From assembly GCF_037963865.1 (NCBI RefSeq), contig NZ_CP150170.1, forward strand, positions 5,828,001 through 5,892,000: DNA of 64,000 nucleotides. The letters run 5' to 3'. The stretch is from Paenibacillus sp. FSL R10-2734 (lineage in GTDB: Bacteria; Bacillota; Bacilli; Paenibacillales; Paenibacillaceae). Positions 34,615 through 43,897 of this stretch are shown piece after piece. The position numbers were made by a program, and so were the translations under genes. Numbering within the stretch: the first letter of the stretch is position 1; every line of letters starts with the position of its first letter. Below the pieces are notes generated by a model. That model did not search any database. It was not told where the DNA came from and saw nothing but the letters and a program-made list of their open reading frames with translations.

Positions 34615-34643
34615 AATATATCAGGGATTAAATTGTTTGACAA
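34615..34643 (-). promoter_or_regulatory. Promoter of the lacI-sugar operon
   Basis: On the minus strand TTGTCA, a 17-bp spacer and TATATT, with a predicted start near 34608. The leader to the TTG start is about 120 nt and contains operator O1. Confidence 0.6.
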
Positions 34644-34724
34644 TACCTATATTTAATCGCTTTCATCTTTTATTTTCGCTATTAATGAATGATTTATCAG
34701 ATAAAAATTATGAGTGAATATTTT

Positions 34725-34737
34725 TGTTTACTATACG
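34725..34737. promoter_or_regulatory. Operator O2 at the GH36 promoter
   Basis: TGTTTACTATACG matches O1 (TGTTTACTAAACA) at 11 of 13 positions in the same orientation. It overlaps the -35 box of the GH36 promoter at 34727-34732. A further small palindrome TACGTTTCGTA (34735-34745) follows in the spacer. Confidence 0.45.
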
Positions 34738-34755
34738 TTTCGTAAATATTATACT
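34727..34755 (+). promoter_or_regulatory. Promoter of the GH36 gene
   Basis: TTTACT, a 17-bp spacer and TATACT, giving a predicted start near 34762 and a leader of about 45 nt. The -35 is partial, and operator O2 overlaps it. Confidence 0.5.
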
Positions 34756-34805
34756 CGTAACGAATGGTAATCAGTAAATATCTATTTTTTAAAATAGGAG
34801 GCATT

Positions 34806-36590
34806 ATGAAAACTTTAATCAACAACGATTGTCCCCATGTAGCTGTAATTAGCGAGAACCCTTTCTTTGAAAGCACTACCACCGTTGAGATCATCGAGGA
34901 GAATCTTTTTCTGATTCATATCCGGTTAACAGCCTTGCAAAAAGATTATCCGCCCGTATGCCGTATAGAGTGGTCTATTCCCGCAGTTGATATCCATTCC
35001 CTGTGGCATCCGGGAACGGACCGCAATAAAGCCTTTCAGGTGGATTGGGGCGATGGTTTCCAATCCAAAAGCACTTCCCTCGCGCCAGTGGCTTCACTGT
35101 TCAACTTGAGCGGGCGGAACCGCATGACCTTTGCTTTTAGCGACGCCTTGAACAATGTGTCCATTAAAGCCGGTATCCATGAAGAGAATTCCAGCTTCCT
35201 ATGCTCTGTAACCCTGTTCGAAGAAGCCCTACCGAAGATGGACCATTATGAAGCCACACTTCGGATCGACCATAGAAATATTCCTTACCATAAGGCGTTG
35301 GGGGATGTAACGTTATGGTGGGAGACCTTACCCGGCTATAAACCGGCCGTAGTTCCAGATGTAGCGCTGCGTCCTATGTACTCTACCTGGTATTCCTTCC
35401 ATCAGGAGTTGAACGCCGCCGAATTAGAGGAGCAGTGTAGACTTGCAAAGGAAATCGGCTGTGACAGCATTATCGTTGATGATGGCTGGCAAACAGACGA
35501 CAACAATCGAGGTTACGCCTTTACTGGCGACTGGGAGGTTTATGACGGTAAGATTCCAGACATGAAATCTCATGTCGAAGCTGTTCATCGACTCGACATG
35601 AAATATATGCTCTGGTATTCCGTTCCGTTTGTAGGCAAATGCAGCAAGGTATGGGGTCAATTTGAGAACAAGCTGCTTCGCGTAGATGAAAAGTTGAACG
35701 CCGGGGTGCTTGATCCTCGTTACCCAGATGTACGGGAGTATTTGATCCGCACCTATGAACAGGCCGTTACAGACTGGGATATCGACGGACTGAAACTGGA
35801 TTTCGTGGACAGCTTTAGGCTCAGTCCAGATCAGAAGGAAGGAACTGCAGAGGGTAGGGATTATGCATCGGTACCGGAAGCGGTTGACCGCTTGCTCTCC
35901 GATGTTATGGATCGACTAAAAGCCATCAAGCCTGATATTCTGATTGAATTCCGCCAGACCTATATAGGCCCTCTGATGCGAAAATACGGCAATATGTTCC
36001 GAGCGAACGACTGCCCGAATGACTCTATTCAGAACAGAGTTCGTACGCTTGACCTACGTCTTCTGTCAGGAAATACAGCTGTTCATTCCGATATGATCAT
36101 GTTTAACCCGAATGAACCTTTAGAGAGTGCGGCCATGCAATTGATCAACGTGATCTTCTCTGTTCCGCAAATCTCCCTGCGTCTTAATGACATCGGGGAA
36201 GATTATTTATCTATGCTACGTTTTTGGTTAGCTTTCAGTAGAGAGTATAGCGATGTTCTGCTCAAAGGAGCGTTATACCCACAGCAACCGGAGTTACTAT
36301 ATCCTTTAGTGACTGCACGAAAAGACGACATACAAATCATTGCTATCTATGCCGATGCTGTTGTTCCTATAGAACAGGACGCTACCCAATTATTCATTGT
36401 GAACGGAACCTATAACGAAAAGTTAGTCATCCGAAGCTCCCTTTCCCCTGCACACTACGAGATACAGGTGAAAGATTGCCTCGGACAACTAGTCAGCTCA
36501 CAAACGCAGGAGATCAACAAAGGATTGCTTGAAGTGGCAGTTCCTAAGGCGGGGATCATTAGCTTCACCCGAGTGCCGAACGCGCTGTAA
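34806..36590 (+). CDS. GH36-type alpha-galactosidase
   Basis: The 594-aa protein has an N-terminal beta domain of about 200 residues, a TIM barrel and a C-terminal beta domain. IIVDDGWQTDD, the nucleophile Asp in DIDGLKLDFVDSF, EFRQTYIGPLMRKYGNMF and the probable acid/base Asp in RANDCPND are typical of clan GH-D (GH36/GH27). It has no signal peptide, so it should act on imported oligosaccharides. ATG 34806 has GGAGG 4-5 nt upstream; the frame can be extended but without a binding site. It is divergent from and presumably co-regulated with the LacI/ABC operon. Its exact substrate (raffinose type, melibiose or other) is not shown. Confidence 0.87.
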   Translation: MKTLINNDCPHVAVISENPFFESTTTVEIIEENLFLIHIRLTALQKDYPPVCRIEWSIPAVDIHSLWHPGTDRNKAFQVDWGDGFQSKSTSLAPVASLFNLSGRNRMTFAFSDALNNVSIKAGIHEENSSFLCSVTLFEEALPKMDHYEATLRIDHRNIPYHKALGDVTLWWETLPGYKPAVVPDVALRPMYSTWYSFHQELNAAELEEQCRLAKEIGCDSIIVDDGWQTDDNNRGYAFTGDWEVYDGKIPDMKSHVEAVHRLDMKYMLWYSVPFVGKCSKVWGQFENKLLRVDEKLNAGVLDPRYPDVREYLIRTYEQAVTDWDIDGLKLDFVDSFRLSPDQKEGTAEGRDYASVPEAVDRLLSDVMDRLKAIKPDILIEFRQTYIGPLMRKYGNMFRANDCPNDSIQNRVRTLDLRLLSGNTAVHSDMIMFNPNEPLESAAMQLINVIFSVPQISLRLNDIGEDYLSMLRFWLAFSREYSDVLLKGALYPQQPELLYPLVTARKDDIQIIAIYADAVVPIEQDATQLFIVNGTYNEKLVIRSSLSPAHYEIQVKDCLGQLVSSQTQEINKGLLEVAVPKAGIISFTRVPNAL

Positions 36591-36632
36591 CTCCATCTAG
36601 AATTCTTGCGTTTTATTCAAATAGAGTATACC

Positions 36633-36682
36633 AAAAAGGGATGTCACAACAGCCATGATATGACTGCTGGGACATCCCTTAA
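36633..36682. terminator. Bidirectional terminator
   Basis: AAGGGATGTC pairs with GACATCCCTT, with inner CAG/CTG. It serves the GH36 gene on plus and the ArsC/Spx-like gene on minus. Confidence 0.8.
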
Positions 36683-36687
36683 CGGAA

Positions 36688-37065
36688 TTATGCCTTGGAA
36701 GAAGTATTAGTCCAAGCTTCAGCATATTGATCTTCTTTAAATCCGACCGTAACTTTAACTCCATCAGTGACAATCGGACGTTTGTTTAGCATGCCATGGC
36801 TCGCGAGCAGCTCAAGCTTCTCCTGCTCACTAAGCTGTGCCATTTTGTCCTTAAGACCCAAAGATTTATAGACTTCACCGCTTGTATTAAAAAACTTTTT
36901 CAGTTCAAGACCGCTATTGGCCAGCAATTCACGCAGTTCCTCAACGGTAGGTGGCTGTTCTGCGATGTGCTGAAGCTCTAGCTCATGACCTTGCCCTTGT
37001 AGCCATTTCACTGCGCTGCGGCAGGTGCTGCATTTTGGATATTGATATACTTTTAGTTTGCTCAT
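36688..37065 (-). CDS. Spx/ArsC-family protein (YusI-like)
   Basis: The 125-aa protein has the thioredoxin-like ArsC fold with a CxxC redox pair (YPKCSTCRSA, Cys12 and Cys15). LGLELKKFFNTSGEVYKSLG-type and MLNKRPIVTDG segments are conserved in this family. The length and CxxC match Spx-type proteins. The RNA-polymerase regulators Spx/MgsR have a similar core, but the sequence looks more like the YusI branch, whose function is not known. The start is ATG 37065 behind GGAG. It is a single gene with a dispersed repeat upstream. Confidence 0.85.
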   Translation of the reverse strand: MSKLKVYQYPKCSTCRSAVKWLQGQGHELELQHIAEQPPTVEELRELLANSGLELKKFFNTSGEVYKSLGLKDKMAQLSEQEKLELLASHGMLNKRPIVTDGVKVTVGFKEDQYAEAWTNTSSKA

Positions 37066-37099
37066 GTTGTTCTCCTTTAATGGTCGGCTAATAATTCGT

Positions 37100-37227
37100 A
37101 ACTACGGGGAATGTTTGGACTTCCGGCCGCTGTTGTCGTAAGGATTTCTTCATTATACCGTTAATCACGGTTGAAATCCGGAGACAAAGGCGGTCGCTAT
37201 CGCTCCTACAGTTCCAAACTTCCCCTC
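37100..37227. repeat. Dispersed palindromic element, copy 2
   Basis: It is closely similar to the element at 56229: TTGGACTTCCG, CGCTGTT (37128-37134), an inner hairpin GGATTTC/GAAATCC, AAAGGCG (37186-37192), CGCT and CTACAGTTCCAAA follow in order. The inner stem differs in sequence from the other copies but remains paired (GTC...GAC). It lies between the RluA-type gene and the Spx-like gene. Confidence 0.65.
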
Positions 37228-37254
37228 CATTACTTCATAGCCTGAGTATTAATT

Positions 37255-38244
37255 TTACCTCAAATTCGCTATCGTTCCTTGCTCCAATATTTCCTCCAAA
37301 GCCGCCATATCAGGCGGCAATGGGGCTTCGAAGATCATTTCTTGCAGCAGCACTGGATGCTTGAACGTCAGACGCACCGCATGCAGTGCTTGACGTGGGA
37401 TGGAAGCATCTAGTGCTGCAATGGACTCCAACTGTTCACTTTGAGTTGAGGTCAGTTCCGGTAGATTATACAGCTCATGACGATACATGCTGTCGCCAAT
37501 CAGAGGACAGCCGATTGAGGTCATATGGACCCGGATCTGATGGGTACGCCCACTCTCCAGCTTTAATTCAACTTTTGAACCTTGTGCGTATACGGTTTTA
37601 ACCTCGTAACGAGTCAAGGATGGGTATCCATCCGGTGTTACGATGCGCCGATGCGGCTCCTCGGGATCACGGTCAATAGGCCCATCGATATCGCCGAACG
37701 GCTCGGCAGGAGCACCATGAACAAATGCAGCATAACGTTTGTCCACAGTGCCCGCAATCATCTGCTCGGAAATATGCTGATGGCTATATGGGTTCTTGGC
37801 GATGACTAACACACCGGAGGTTTCCTGGTCCAGACGATGAACTGGTCGGAAGCGGAACCGTTCATTCTTTTGTGCCCAATAATGAACTACTCCGTTGGCA
37901 AGCGTATCTGTGTAATGTCCGTGTGTGGGATGCACGATGATCCCTGCAGCCTTGTTTACAACGAGTAGATGCTCATCCTCAAATAGAATTTCAAAGGGAA
38001 TCGGCTGTGGTAAAATATCATCCGAAGTCTCCGTCTCCATGCGAATCTGAACAATATCTCCCGCTTTAACATGTACGCTGATATAAACACGCTCTCCATT
38101 TAATGTAATGCCTTGTTCTGTCTGCTTAAGGCGTGATAATAATTTGCGTGAAACATCCATCCGTTTATGCAGAATCGTCTTCAAGAGCCAGTCATCCTCT
38201 TCAGGAGGTATGATGTAAGTAATAGGTGAATAATAGCTTGTCAT
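37255..38244 (-). CDS. RluA-family pseudouridine synthase
   Basis: The 329-aa enzyme converts uridine to pseudouridine in RNA, most likely rRNA. It has an S4-like N-terminal region (DVSRKLLSRLKQTEQGITLN) and a catalytic domain with the Asp in FRPVHRLDQETSGVLVIAKN. LLVVNKAAGIIVHPT and LKLESGRTHQIRVHMTSIGC follow. The site in RNA cannot be deduced. It starts 1 bp after the end of the cobalamin adenosyltransferase gene, so the two are coupled. Confidence 0.9.
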   Translation of the reverse strand: MTSYYSPITYIIPPEEDDWLLKTILHKRMDVSRKLLSRLKQTEQGITLNGERVYISVHVKAGDIVQIRMETETSDDILPQPIPFEILFEDEHLLVVNKAAGIIVHPTHGHYTDTLANGVVHYWAQKNERFRFRPVHRLDQETSGVLVIAKNPYSHQHISEQMIAGTVDKRYAAFVHGAPAEPFGDIDGPIDRDPEEPHRRIVTPDGYPSLTRYEVKTVYAQGSKVELKLESGRTHQIRVHMTSIGCPLIGDSMYRHELYNLPELTSTQSEQLESIAALDASIPRQALHAVRLTFKHPVLLQEMIFEAPLPPDMAALEEILEQGTIANLR

Positions 38245-38245
38245 A

Positions 38246-38812
38246 TTAGTCCCGGAACACCTTTTTACTGCGAATGTATTCTACATCAGTAATCCCTGCC
38301 CGTGTATTAGCCGTCCTAGCCAGTGCAAAGAAATAATCCGATAACCGGTTCAAATAAATAACCGCTTCCGGGTTAATGTCCGCATTTCGCCCAAGTGTAA
38401 CTGCCCGACGTTCCGCCCGGCGACAAACGGTCCGGCACACATGTAGAACTGAAGCTAGCGGGCTGCCCCCAGGGAGGATGAATTTTTCTAGCGGTGGATT
38501 CTCTGCTTGAAGATCATCAATCCAGCCCTCCAGCCGTTTAGCCATCTCGTTTGTTACCATATATTTACCACCATCAGCTAGCTTAATAAATGCCAGATCG
38601 GTCCCGCAATCGAATAGCTCATGCTGAATTTCCAGCAGCTGCTCGCGTACATCATCAAACTTATCGTCCTCCATCAGGCTCCGTGCCTGCCCTACAAAGC
38701 AATTCAGTTCATCGATGGTTCCGTATGCTTCAACTCGGACATCATCCTTACCAACCCGGCCGCCAATCACCGAAGTTTGACCTGCATCACCCGTACGTGT
38801 ATAGATCACCAT
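38246..38812 (-). CDS. Cob(I)alamin adenosyltransferase, PduO type
   Basis: The 188-aa enzyme transfers adenosine from ATP to cob(I)alamin to make coenzyme B12. The N-terminal ATP motif IYTRTGDAGQTSVIGG, VEAYGTIDELNCFVG, the basic VCRRAERRAV and the C-terminal YLNRLSDYFFALARTAN are the PduO signatures. The start is ATG 38812 behind AGGAGG. It is followed at once by the pseudouridine synthase gene. No cobalamin synthesis genes are nearby, so it may serve salvage. Confidence 0.93.
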   Translation of the reverse strand: MVIYTRTGDAGQTSVIGGRVGKDDVRVEAYGTIDELNCFVGQARSLMEDDKFDDVREQLLEIQHELFDCGTDLAFIKLADGGKYMVTNEMAKRLEGWIDDLQAENPPLEKFILPGGSPLASVLHVCRTVCRRAERRAVTLGRNADINPEAVIYLNRLSDYFFALARTANTRAGITDVEYIRSKKVFRD

Positions 38813-38909
38813 GGCTTATTCCTCCTATCCATTCTTCAAATCACATAATGTTAGTTTAAGCTTTCTTATATAAAATTGGCAAATGAAGAGTATAGATAGT
38901 AAACGGAAC

Positions 38910-40582
38910 CTATGCCATGTTATTTTTAATTAGGTTAAGACCATTATCATAGACAATCTGCCCGTCAATCAGCGTACCCACGATAGAAATATCTTTAAGG
39001 TTAAGCGGATCAGTAGTCGTAGGATCTTCAGCTAATATAGCAAAATCAGCTCGCTTGCCAAGCTCGATCGTCCCCACATCATCTTCTTCAAAAATCAGTT
39101 TCGCCCCGTAAGAGGTCATTGCGCGCAGCGCCGTTACTACATCGATTCGCTGCTCCGGGCCTAGAATCTTGCCATTGCTAGTTAAGCGATTTACGGCTAC
39201 CCATACCGAGAACAGAGGCGAGACAGGAGTTACTGGATCATCTGAATGAAGCGTAAATAATACATTGTGTGCTGCCGCTTCTGCTAAAGGATTGATTCGT
39301 CGCCCCCGCTCTGGTCCTAGAAATATCTGTTCATGTCGGTCGCCCCAGTAATACACATGATTGATAAAAAAAGAGCCTGCAACACCTAATTCATGCATTC
39401 GGATCAGATCTTCAGTGGTAGCTGTCTGAACATGCTCAATCCGGTGACGATGATCAGGACGCGGGCTATCTAGAATTGCCTGCTTGAATGCATCCAAAAT
39501 CGAGCCTATCGCACGATCTCCATTCCCGTGGATCGCATACGAAAACCTCTGTCATGCAAGTCTTTCACTTCAGCATTTAATTCTTCCTGAGCATGAATGA
39601 GATCCCCTGACACACCCGGATCATTGAAATACGGCTCACGAAGCGCTCCGGTCAGTCCTTGAATAGAACCATCTTGGAACATTTTGGCACTATCTAATGA
39701 AGCACGGCCTCCAGAGCGTTTGCGAATATACGCATCCACTTCCCGCGCTGTCATTGAACCCATTTGGCTGCCTTCGCGAAGCCTATCACTCGCTATCATC
39801 AATTTCATATGCATAGGGAGTTGTCCTTGCTTAATGGCCTTGAAACACAATTCCAAATCATCTATCTCATTGGTTATTCCAATCTTCGCATCTGTATTCG
39901 TTGTAATCCCCTGCGATAAATAGGACAACGACTCTTCACTAATTAAAGAAAGAAGCTCCTGCTCGCTAGGCTCTGGAGCATAAGCACCAACCGCTTGCGC
40001 CGTCCCCTCGTAGAGAATCCCATTAAGACGCCCCTTCTCGTCCCTACCAAAACTTCCACCTTCAGGATCATTTGTTTGCTCATCTACGCCCGCTATTTCC
40101 AGAGCTAGAGAGTTAGCCACTCCCAAATGTCCGGAAATATGATAAATGATCACTGGATGCTCTGGTGCCGCTTCATCAAGATCTTTTTTCGTTGGATGTC
40201 TCATATCTGATAAGGCGGTATCATCATATCCAAAACCCACAATCCAGCTGCCTTTCTCTACATTTAAGGCTCTCTCTTTGATCTGGGACTTGATATCGGA
40301 GATATCACGATTTGGTGGACTTTTACAATCTAGATATTGTCTGAGCATAATAGCGCTGATCATGTGATTATGGGTATCTATAAATCCAGGAAGCAAGGTT
40401 GCACCCTGTAGATCAATACACTTAGTTCTTTCAGTAATATTCACTTCATTTGAGGGTGGCTTCTTTTCTGACCAAATCCCCGTAATCCTTCCATTCGTGA
40501 CGCCTACAGATCCTGCCTTCTTATTTTCCTCATCTAGGGTCAACACATTTGCATTTACGATCAACAACTCCAAATCAACCAT
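38910..40582 (-). pseudogene. YtcJ-like amidohydrolase, frameshifted
   Basis: Two adjoining frames (about 358 and 195 codons) together form one metal-dependent amidohydrolase of the YtcJ type. The first contains the metal site GFIDTHNH, IYHISGHLGV and KMFQDGSIQGLTGALREPYF. The second starts within the expected YAIHGNGDRAIGSILDAFKQ and has HRHRIEHVQTA and LHSDDPVTP. The break is a single missing base near 39539-39542 (TTTCGTATGCG), directly before the conserved IHGNGD segment. With one base restored the protein would be about 555 aa. As read, the gene is broken; a sequencing error is also possible. Confidence 0.8.
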
Positions 40583-40662
40583 AACATAAGCCTCCTTAAT
40601 ACCTCTCTAGTAGGAATTACCCCAATCAGCAGCCAGAGGAATCTACCTTAGACTTATTCTCT

Positions 40663-40703
40663 CCAGTTAAGCCTGCAATATTGCGATGTGTGGGCTTAAC
40701 TGG
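40663..40703. other. Hairpin between amidohydrolase and spo0E
   Basis: CCAGTTAAGCC pairs with GGGCTTAACTGG around an 18-nt loop. It lies just beyond the spo0E terminator and has no clear T-run, so it may be a second, weaker terminator. Confidence 0.4.
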
Positions 40704-40708
40704 AACAA

Positions 40709-40733
40709 CAAAAAGAGGACCCTAGGGTCCTCT
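40709..40733 (-). terminator. Terminator of the Spo0E-like gene
   Basis: AGAGGACCCTAGGGTCCTCT is a perfect palindrome followed on the minus strand by TTTTTG, 20 bp after the stop. Confidence 0.8.
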
Positions 40734-40752
40734 CCAAAAGCATCCGGCAATG

Positions 40753-41004
40753 TTATTTCCTGCCCGGGTGCCCTTTCATGTATTCATTTATCTTGAGATC
40801 CAGTAAACTGCTAATTTCAATCACATTATCTGAAGTGAATGATTTTTCCTGCAAAAAAAGCTGCTCCATCTTGGTACGGAGTATTCTGATTTCATCTTCC
40901 AGTGAGAGAATGCGAGCAGAAGCATCACCCTTGGAGGACAGTTTCCCACTTCCAGAGAAACATTGACCTCCATAGGAAGGTAAGTAATAATCGGCGCTAA
41001 GCAC
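40753..41004 (-). CDS. Spo0E-family aspartyl-phosphate phosphatase
   Basis: The 83-aa protein has the Spo0E pattern, a helical hairpin with LSLEDEIRILRTKMEQLF and the signature SSLLDLKINEYMKG (SxxLDxxIxxY). Such phosphatases remove phosphate from Spo0A and so delay sporulation. GTG 41004 has GGAGGG 6 nt upstream; an ATG two codons earlier is too close to that site. The N-terminal 38 residues are poorly conserved and contain a Gly/Ser-rich stretch. Confidence 0.85.
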   Translation of the reverse strand: MLSADYYLPSYGGQCFSGSGKLSSKGDASARILSLEDEIRILRTKMEQLFLQEKSFTSDNVIEISSLLDLKINEYMKGHPGRK

Positions 41005-41255
41005 AATCATCCCTCCTAAAAGTTTGTACAGCATTGCTTCTCGTAAGAGCTTTGTACAAAACTCGCTTCGGAAGCATAAGCCTAAAGTATTATTAAACGC
41101 GTGCCACAGAGTATAATCAAAGTAAAAAAGAAACTTCAAAGACGACGCTTAATTCCAGAGTAAATTAATCCTTGTTAGTTCTATTATAGGGGTTAATTAC
41201 TCTCAAAGTAAAATAATACCATAGGATTATGAGATAGGCTATAGTCCAATTTTCT

Positions 41256-42476
41256 CTATTCCATTCTCTCTCGTTCCAATTGTGTGACAAAAGCACCAAT
41301 GCGTTCTACAGCTTCATTAAGTTGAGATACTGAAGTAGCATAAGAGCAACGTAAGTAGCCTTCGCCACCTAATCCAAATACGCTTCCAGGTACGGCTGCA
41401 ACCTTGTATTCAAGCAATAATCTTTGTGCAAATTGATCAGAGGTTAGTCCCGTTTTGCGCACGCTAGGAAAAGCGTAGAATGCACCTTGTGGTTCATGGC
41501 ACTCCAATCCGGCATCACGCAAACCTTTAACAATTAGCCTCCGCCGTTGGTTATATGAATCGACCATTCGGTCCTTCTCTTCCATCCCATTGGTTAATGC
41601 CTCAAGAGCAGCCACCTGACCCATAGAAGGAGCACACATGACAGTGTACTGGTGAATCTTAAGCATAGCAGAGATTAAATCAGGGTGACCGCAAGCATAG
41701 CCCATTCTCCATCCAGTCATTGCAAAAGCTTTGGAGAAGCCGCTGACCAGAATCGTACGGTCCATCATACCTGGCAGTGAGGCAAAGCTGACATGATTAA
41801 TCCCATAAGACAATTCCGCATAAATCTCGTCTGAAATTACAATAAGATCATGTTTCTCTACAACCTTGGCGATCGGCTCCCAATCCTCTCGGGTCATAAC
41901 GCTTCCCGTCGGGTTGCTCGGGTAGCACAGAATAAGAACTTTGGAGCGTGGAGTAATCTTCGCTTCCAAACTCTCCGCAGTAAGTTTAAAGTCATTCTCC
42001 CCGATCGTTTCGATACCTACAGGAATTCCCCCGCCAATAGCCGTTATCGGCGAATAGGAAATATAGCAAGGTTCCGGTATAAGAATTTCATCGCCTGGCG
42101 TGATCAACGCGCGTAGAGCCAGATCTATGGCCTCGCTACCGCCGACCGTTGCTATAATTTGATTGGCAGGATCATACTCCACTGCAAAACGGGTGTGCAA
42201 ATAGTTCGCAATTCCCTCCCGCAGCTCAGGCATTCCTGCATTGGATGTATAGCCTGTAAACCCTCTCTCCAGTGAATAAACACAAGCTTCTCTGACATGC
42301 CACGGGGTCTTGAAATCTGGCTCCCCGACTCCAAGTGATATAATATCCTTGCTGCCAGCAGCCAGATCAAAAAACTTGCGAATACCCGAAGGCTGAATTT
42401 GCTGAACTAGCGGTGCCAAATAAGAATTCATTGATTTGCTGTCTTCTCCGGTTAGCTGCGTTTTATTCGTGATCAT
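41256..42476 (-). CDS. alaT: Class I aminotransferase, AlaT/YugH-like
   Basis: This 406-aa PLP enzyme has ISLGVGEPDFKTPWHVREA, YTSNAGMPELREGIANYL, LCYPSNPTGSVM, VISDEIYAELSYG and the PLP lysine in LVSGFSKAFAMTGWRMGY. Substrate specificity is not fixed by these motifs. The gene lies 13 bp downstream of an Lrp/AsnC-type regulator, the same pair as alaR-alaT (yugG-yugH) in Bacillus subtilis. AlaT there is alanine transaminase, so alanine is the likely substrate. The start is ATG 42476 behind AAAGGAAG. Confidence 0.87.
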   Translation of the reverse strand: MITNKTQLTGEDSKSMNSYLAPLVQQIQPSGIRKFFDLAAGSKDIISLGVGEPDFKTPWHVREACVYSLERGFTGYTSNAGMPELREGIANYLHTRFAVEYDPANQIIATVGGSEAIDLALRALITPGDEILIPEPCYISYSPITAIGGGIPVGIETIGENDFKLTAESLEAKITPRSKVLILCYPSNPTGSVMTREDWEPIAKVVEKHDLIVISDEIYAELSYGINHVSFASLPGMMDRTILVSGFSKAFAMTGWRMGYACGHPDLISAMLKIHQYTVMCAPSMGQVAALEALTNGMEEKDRMVDSYNQRRRLIVKGLRDAGLECHEPQGAFYAFPSVRKTGLTSDQFAQRLLLEYKVAAVPGSVFGLGGEGYLRCSYATSVSQLNEAVERIGAFVTQLERERME

Positions 42477-42489
42477 ATGATTACTTCCT

Positions 42490-42990
42490 TTATGGAGAGA
42501 TCATCAGACGGTTGTCTTCCTCATGCTCCTCGAAGATGATCCCATCCTGTTTGTATTTTTTAAGGGTAAAGTTCGTTTTAGTTGAGAGTACTGAATCAAT
42601 CGGAGACAGCTTCTCAGATACAAAATTGGCCACTTCACGTAAGTTCCGGCCTTCCACTTCCACCAAAAGATCATAAGCACCTGACATCAGGTAAACGGAT
42701 TTCACTTGTGGATACAGGTAGATTCTCTCGGCAATACCCTCAAAGCCGCGTCCCCGTTCGGGCGTAATCTGTACCTCGATCAGCGCGGTTACCTTTTCAT
42801 CATCCACTTTATCCCAGTTTACAACAGCTGCATATTTTACAATCACATGGTCTTTCTCTAATTGTCCAATCGCTGTCTTAACGTCTTCTTCTTCCGCGCC
42901 AAGCAGCGTAGCTAAGAGTGCAGTAGATGTTCTCGCGTCCTCTTTAAGCAGTTCCAGCACTTTCCTCTTTAGTTCATTCATTTCCTTCAT
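42490..42990 (-). CDS. alaR: Lrp/AsnC-family regulator, AlaR-like
   Basis: The 166-aa protein has a winged helix at the N-terminus (LKRKVLELLKEDARTSTALL, GAEEEDVKTAIGQLEKDHVI) and an RAM/ACT-like domain that senses amino acids (YLMSGAYDLLVEVEGRNLRE). ATG 42990 has GGAGGG 5-6 nt upstream and is preferred to an in-frame ATG at 43014. In Bacillus subtilis AlaR activates alaT, and the same operon is seen here. Confidence 0.88.
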   Translation of the reverse strand: MKEMNELKRKVLELLKEDARTSTALLATLLGAEEEDVKTAIGQLEKDHVIVKYAAVVNWDKVDDEKVTALIEVQITPERGRGFEGIAERIYLYPQVKSVYLMSGAYDLLVEVEGRNLREVANFVSEKLSPIDSVLSTKTNFTLKKYKQDGIIFEEHEEDNRLMISP

Positions 42991-43156
42991 GCCTTCCCTC
43001 CGGATAGTTCGCAAATGACGTTGCGCTATTCATGCGTCGTCCCGCGAAAAGAGTTTAATACTAATATGACACGAATTGAGCATCTCTGCAAACAAAATAA
43101 CCCCATATGATATCCACATAGAAGACCATGATTACTCAGCTAAATGGATTTATATA

Positions 43157-43203
43157 CAAAAAACGCTCGTTTCTACCGAAGTTCACCGGTAGAAACGAGC
43201 GTC
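43157..43203 (-). terminator. Terminator of the coat-protein genes
   Basis: ACGCTCGTTTCTACCG pairs perfectly with CGGTAGAAACGAGCGT. On the minus strand six T follow. Confidence 0.85.
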
Positions 43204-43250
43204 ATTCTTAAGGCTATGGGATAGGATGCTTCATCCGATAACCACCTTGG

Positions 43251-43640
43251 TTACATTAAATGTGAGGGCTGATGCTGCACATTCGAATGAAGATGAGCGT
43301 TCGGATTGTGAGCAAAAGAAACAGATTGTCCTGTTTTTTGCTGAACGAACTGCCCTGTTTGTTGTTGCATTTGCTGTGCGGTTTGCAGCTGCTTGTCCAC
43401 ATCTTGGCGCAATGCCTTTGCCGGGGCAGGATACATATTCATTTGGGACATATGCGTATAAAGATCCCCTTGAAGTCGGAGCGTGTTCATGGTCAAGTCA
43501 TTAAAGACCCGGCGAACAGCTGGACATGCCGATTCCGTAGCAGCGGTCGCATATTCACGGACCGTCCGCTTCAAGTCACACAAAATGGTGTTCATTAAAT
43601 CCTCATCTGGCATAAATGCTGCTGAATTTTGTGCGTTCAT
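43251..43640 (-). CDS. CotF-like spore coat protein
   Basis: The 129-aa protein has the four-helix CotF pattern (MPDEDLMNTILCDLKRTVRE, RRVFNDLTMNTLRLQGDLY). A Gln-rich tail with TAQQMQQQTGQFVQQKTGQS and a His-rich end follows. CotF-type proteins are part of the spore coat. The gene is 23 bp downstream of another coat-like gene, and the two share one terminator. The start is ATG 43640 behind GGAGG. Confidence 0.8.
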   Translation of the reverse strand: MNAQNSAAFMPDEDLMNTILCDLKRTVREYATAATESACPAVRRVFNDLTMNTLRLQGDLYTHMSQMNMYPAPAKALRQDVDKQLQTAQQMQQQTGQFVQQKTGQSVSFAHNPNAHLHSNVQHQPSHLM

Positions 43641-43663
43641 TTAATAACCTCCTTGAGATTCAA

Positions 43664-43897
43664 TTATTGTGGACTTGTTGGTGCGTACTGTTGGTGCTGC
43701 TGGATTAACTGAGTAAGTGTAGCCATGTTCTGCGTGTGATTTTGCATATGCTGCATACAAATTTGACGCACCTGCTCATTCTGTGTTGTTCCAGCTGTAG
43801 CCGCGCACTGCTTAAGAAGCAAGTCCTCATTGGAGATGGAGTCCGCGATATATTCCAATTCCTTACCACTTAGTGCCTGCATTTGCGTTGATTGCAT
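43664..43897 (-). CDS. Small CotF-like coat protein
   Basis: The 77-aa protein starts MQSTQMQALSGKELEYIADS and continues with ISNEDLLLKQCAATAG and a Gln/His-rich end. The two-helix pattern with DLLLKQ resembles CotF-like coat proteins, shortened. The start is ATG 43897 with GGAGGG 10 nt upstream; a longer frame upstream lacks a binding site. It precedes the longer coat-like gene in one operon and may be made in the mother cell, which I cannot show. Confidence 0.65.
   Translation of the reverse strand: MQSTQMQALSGKELEYIADSISNEDLLLKQCAATAGTTQNEQVRQICMQHMQNHTQNMATLTQLIQQHQQYAPTSPQ

Noticed and set aside
41158..41202. Terminator between alaT and the Spo0E-like gene
   Set aside because: The GAGTAAATTAA/TTAATTACTC stem has no T-run in either direction after it.
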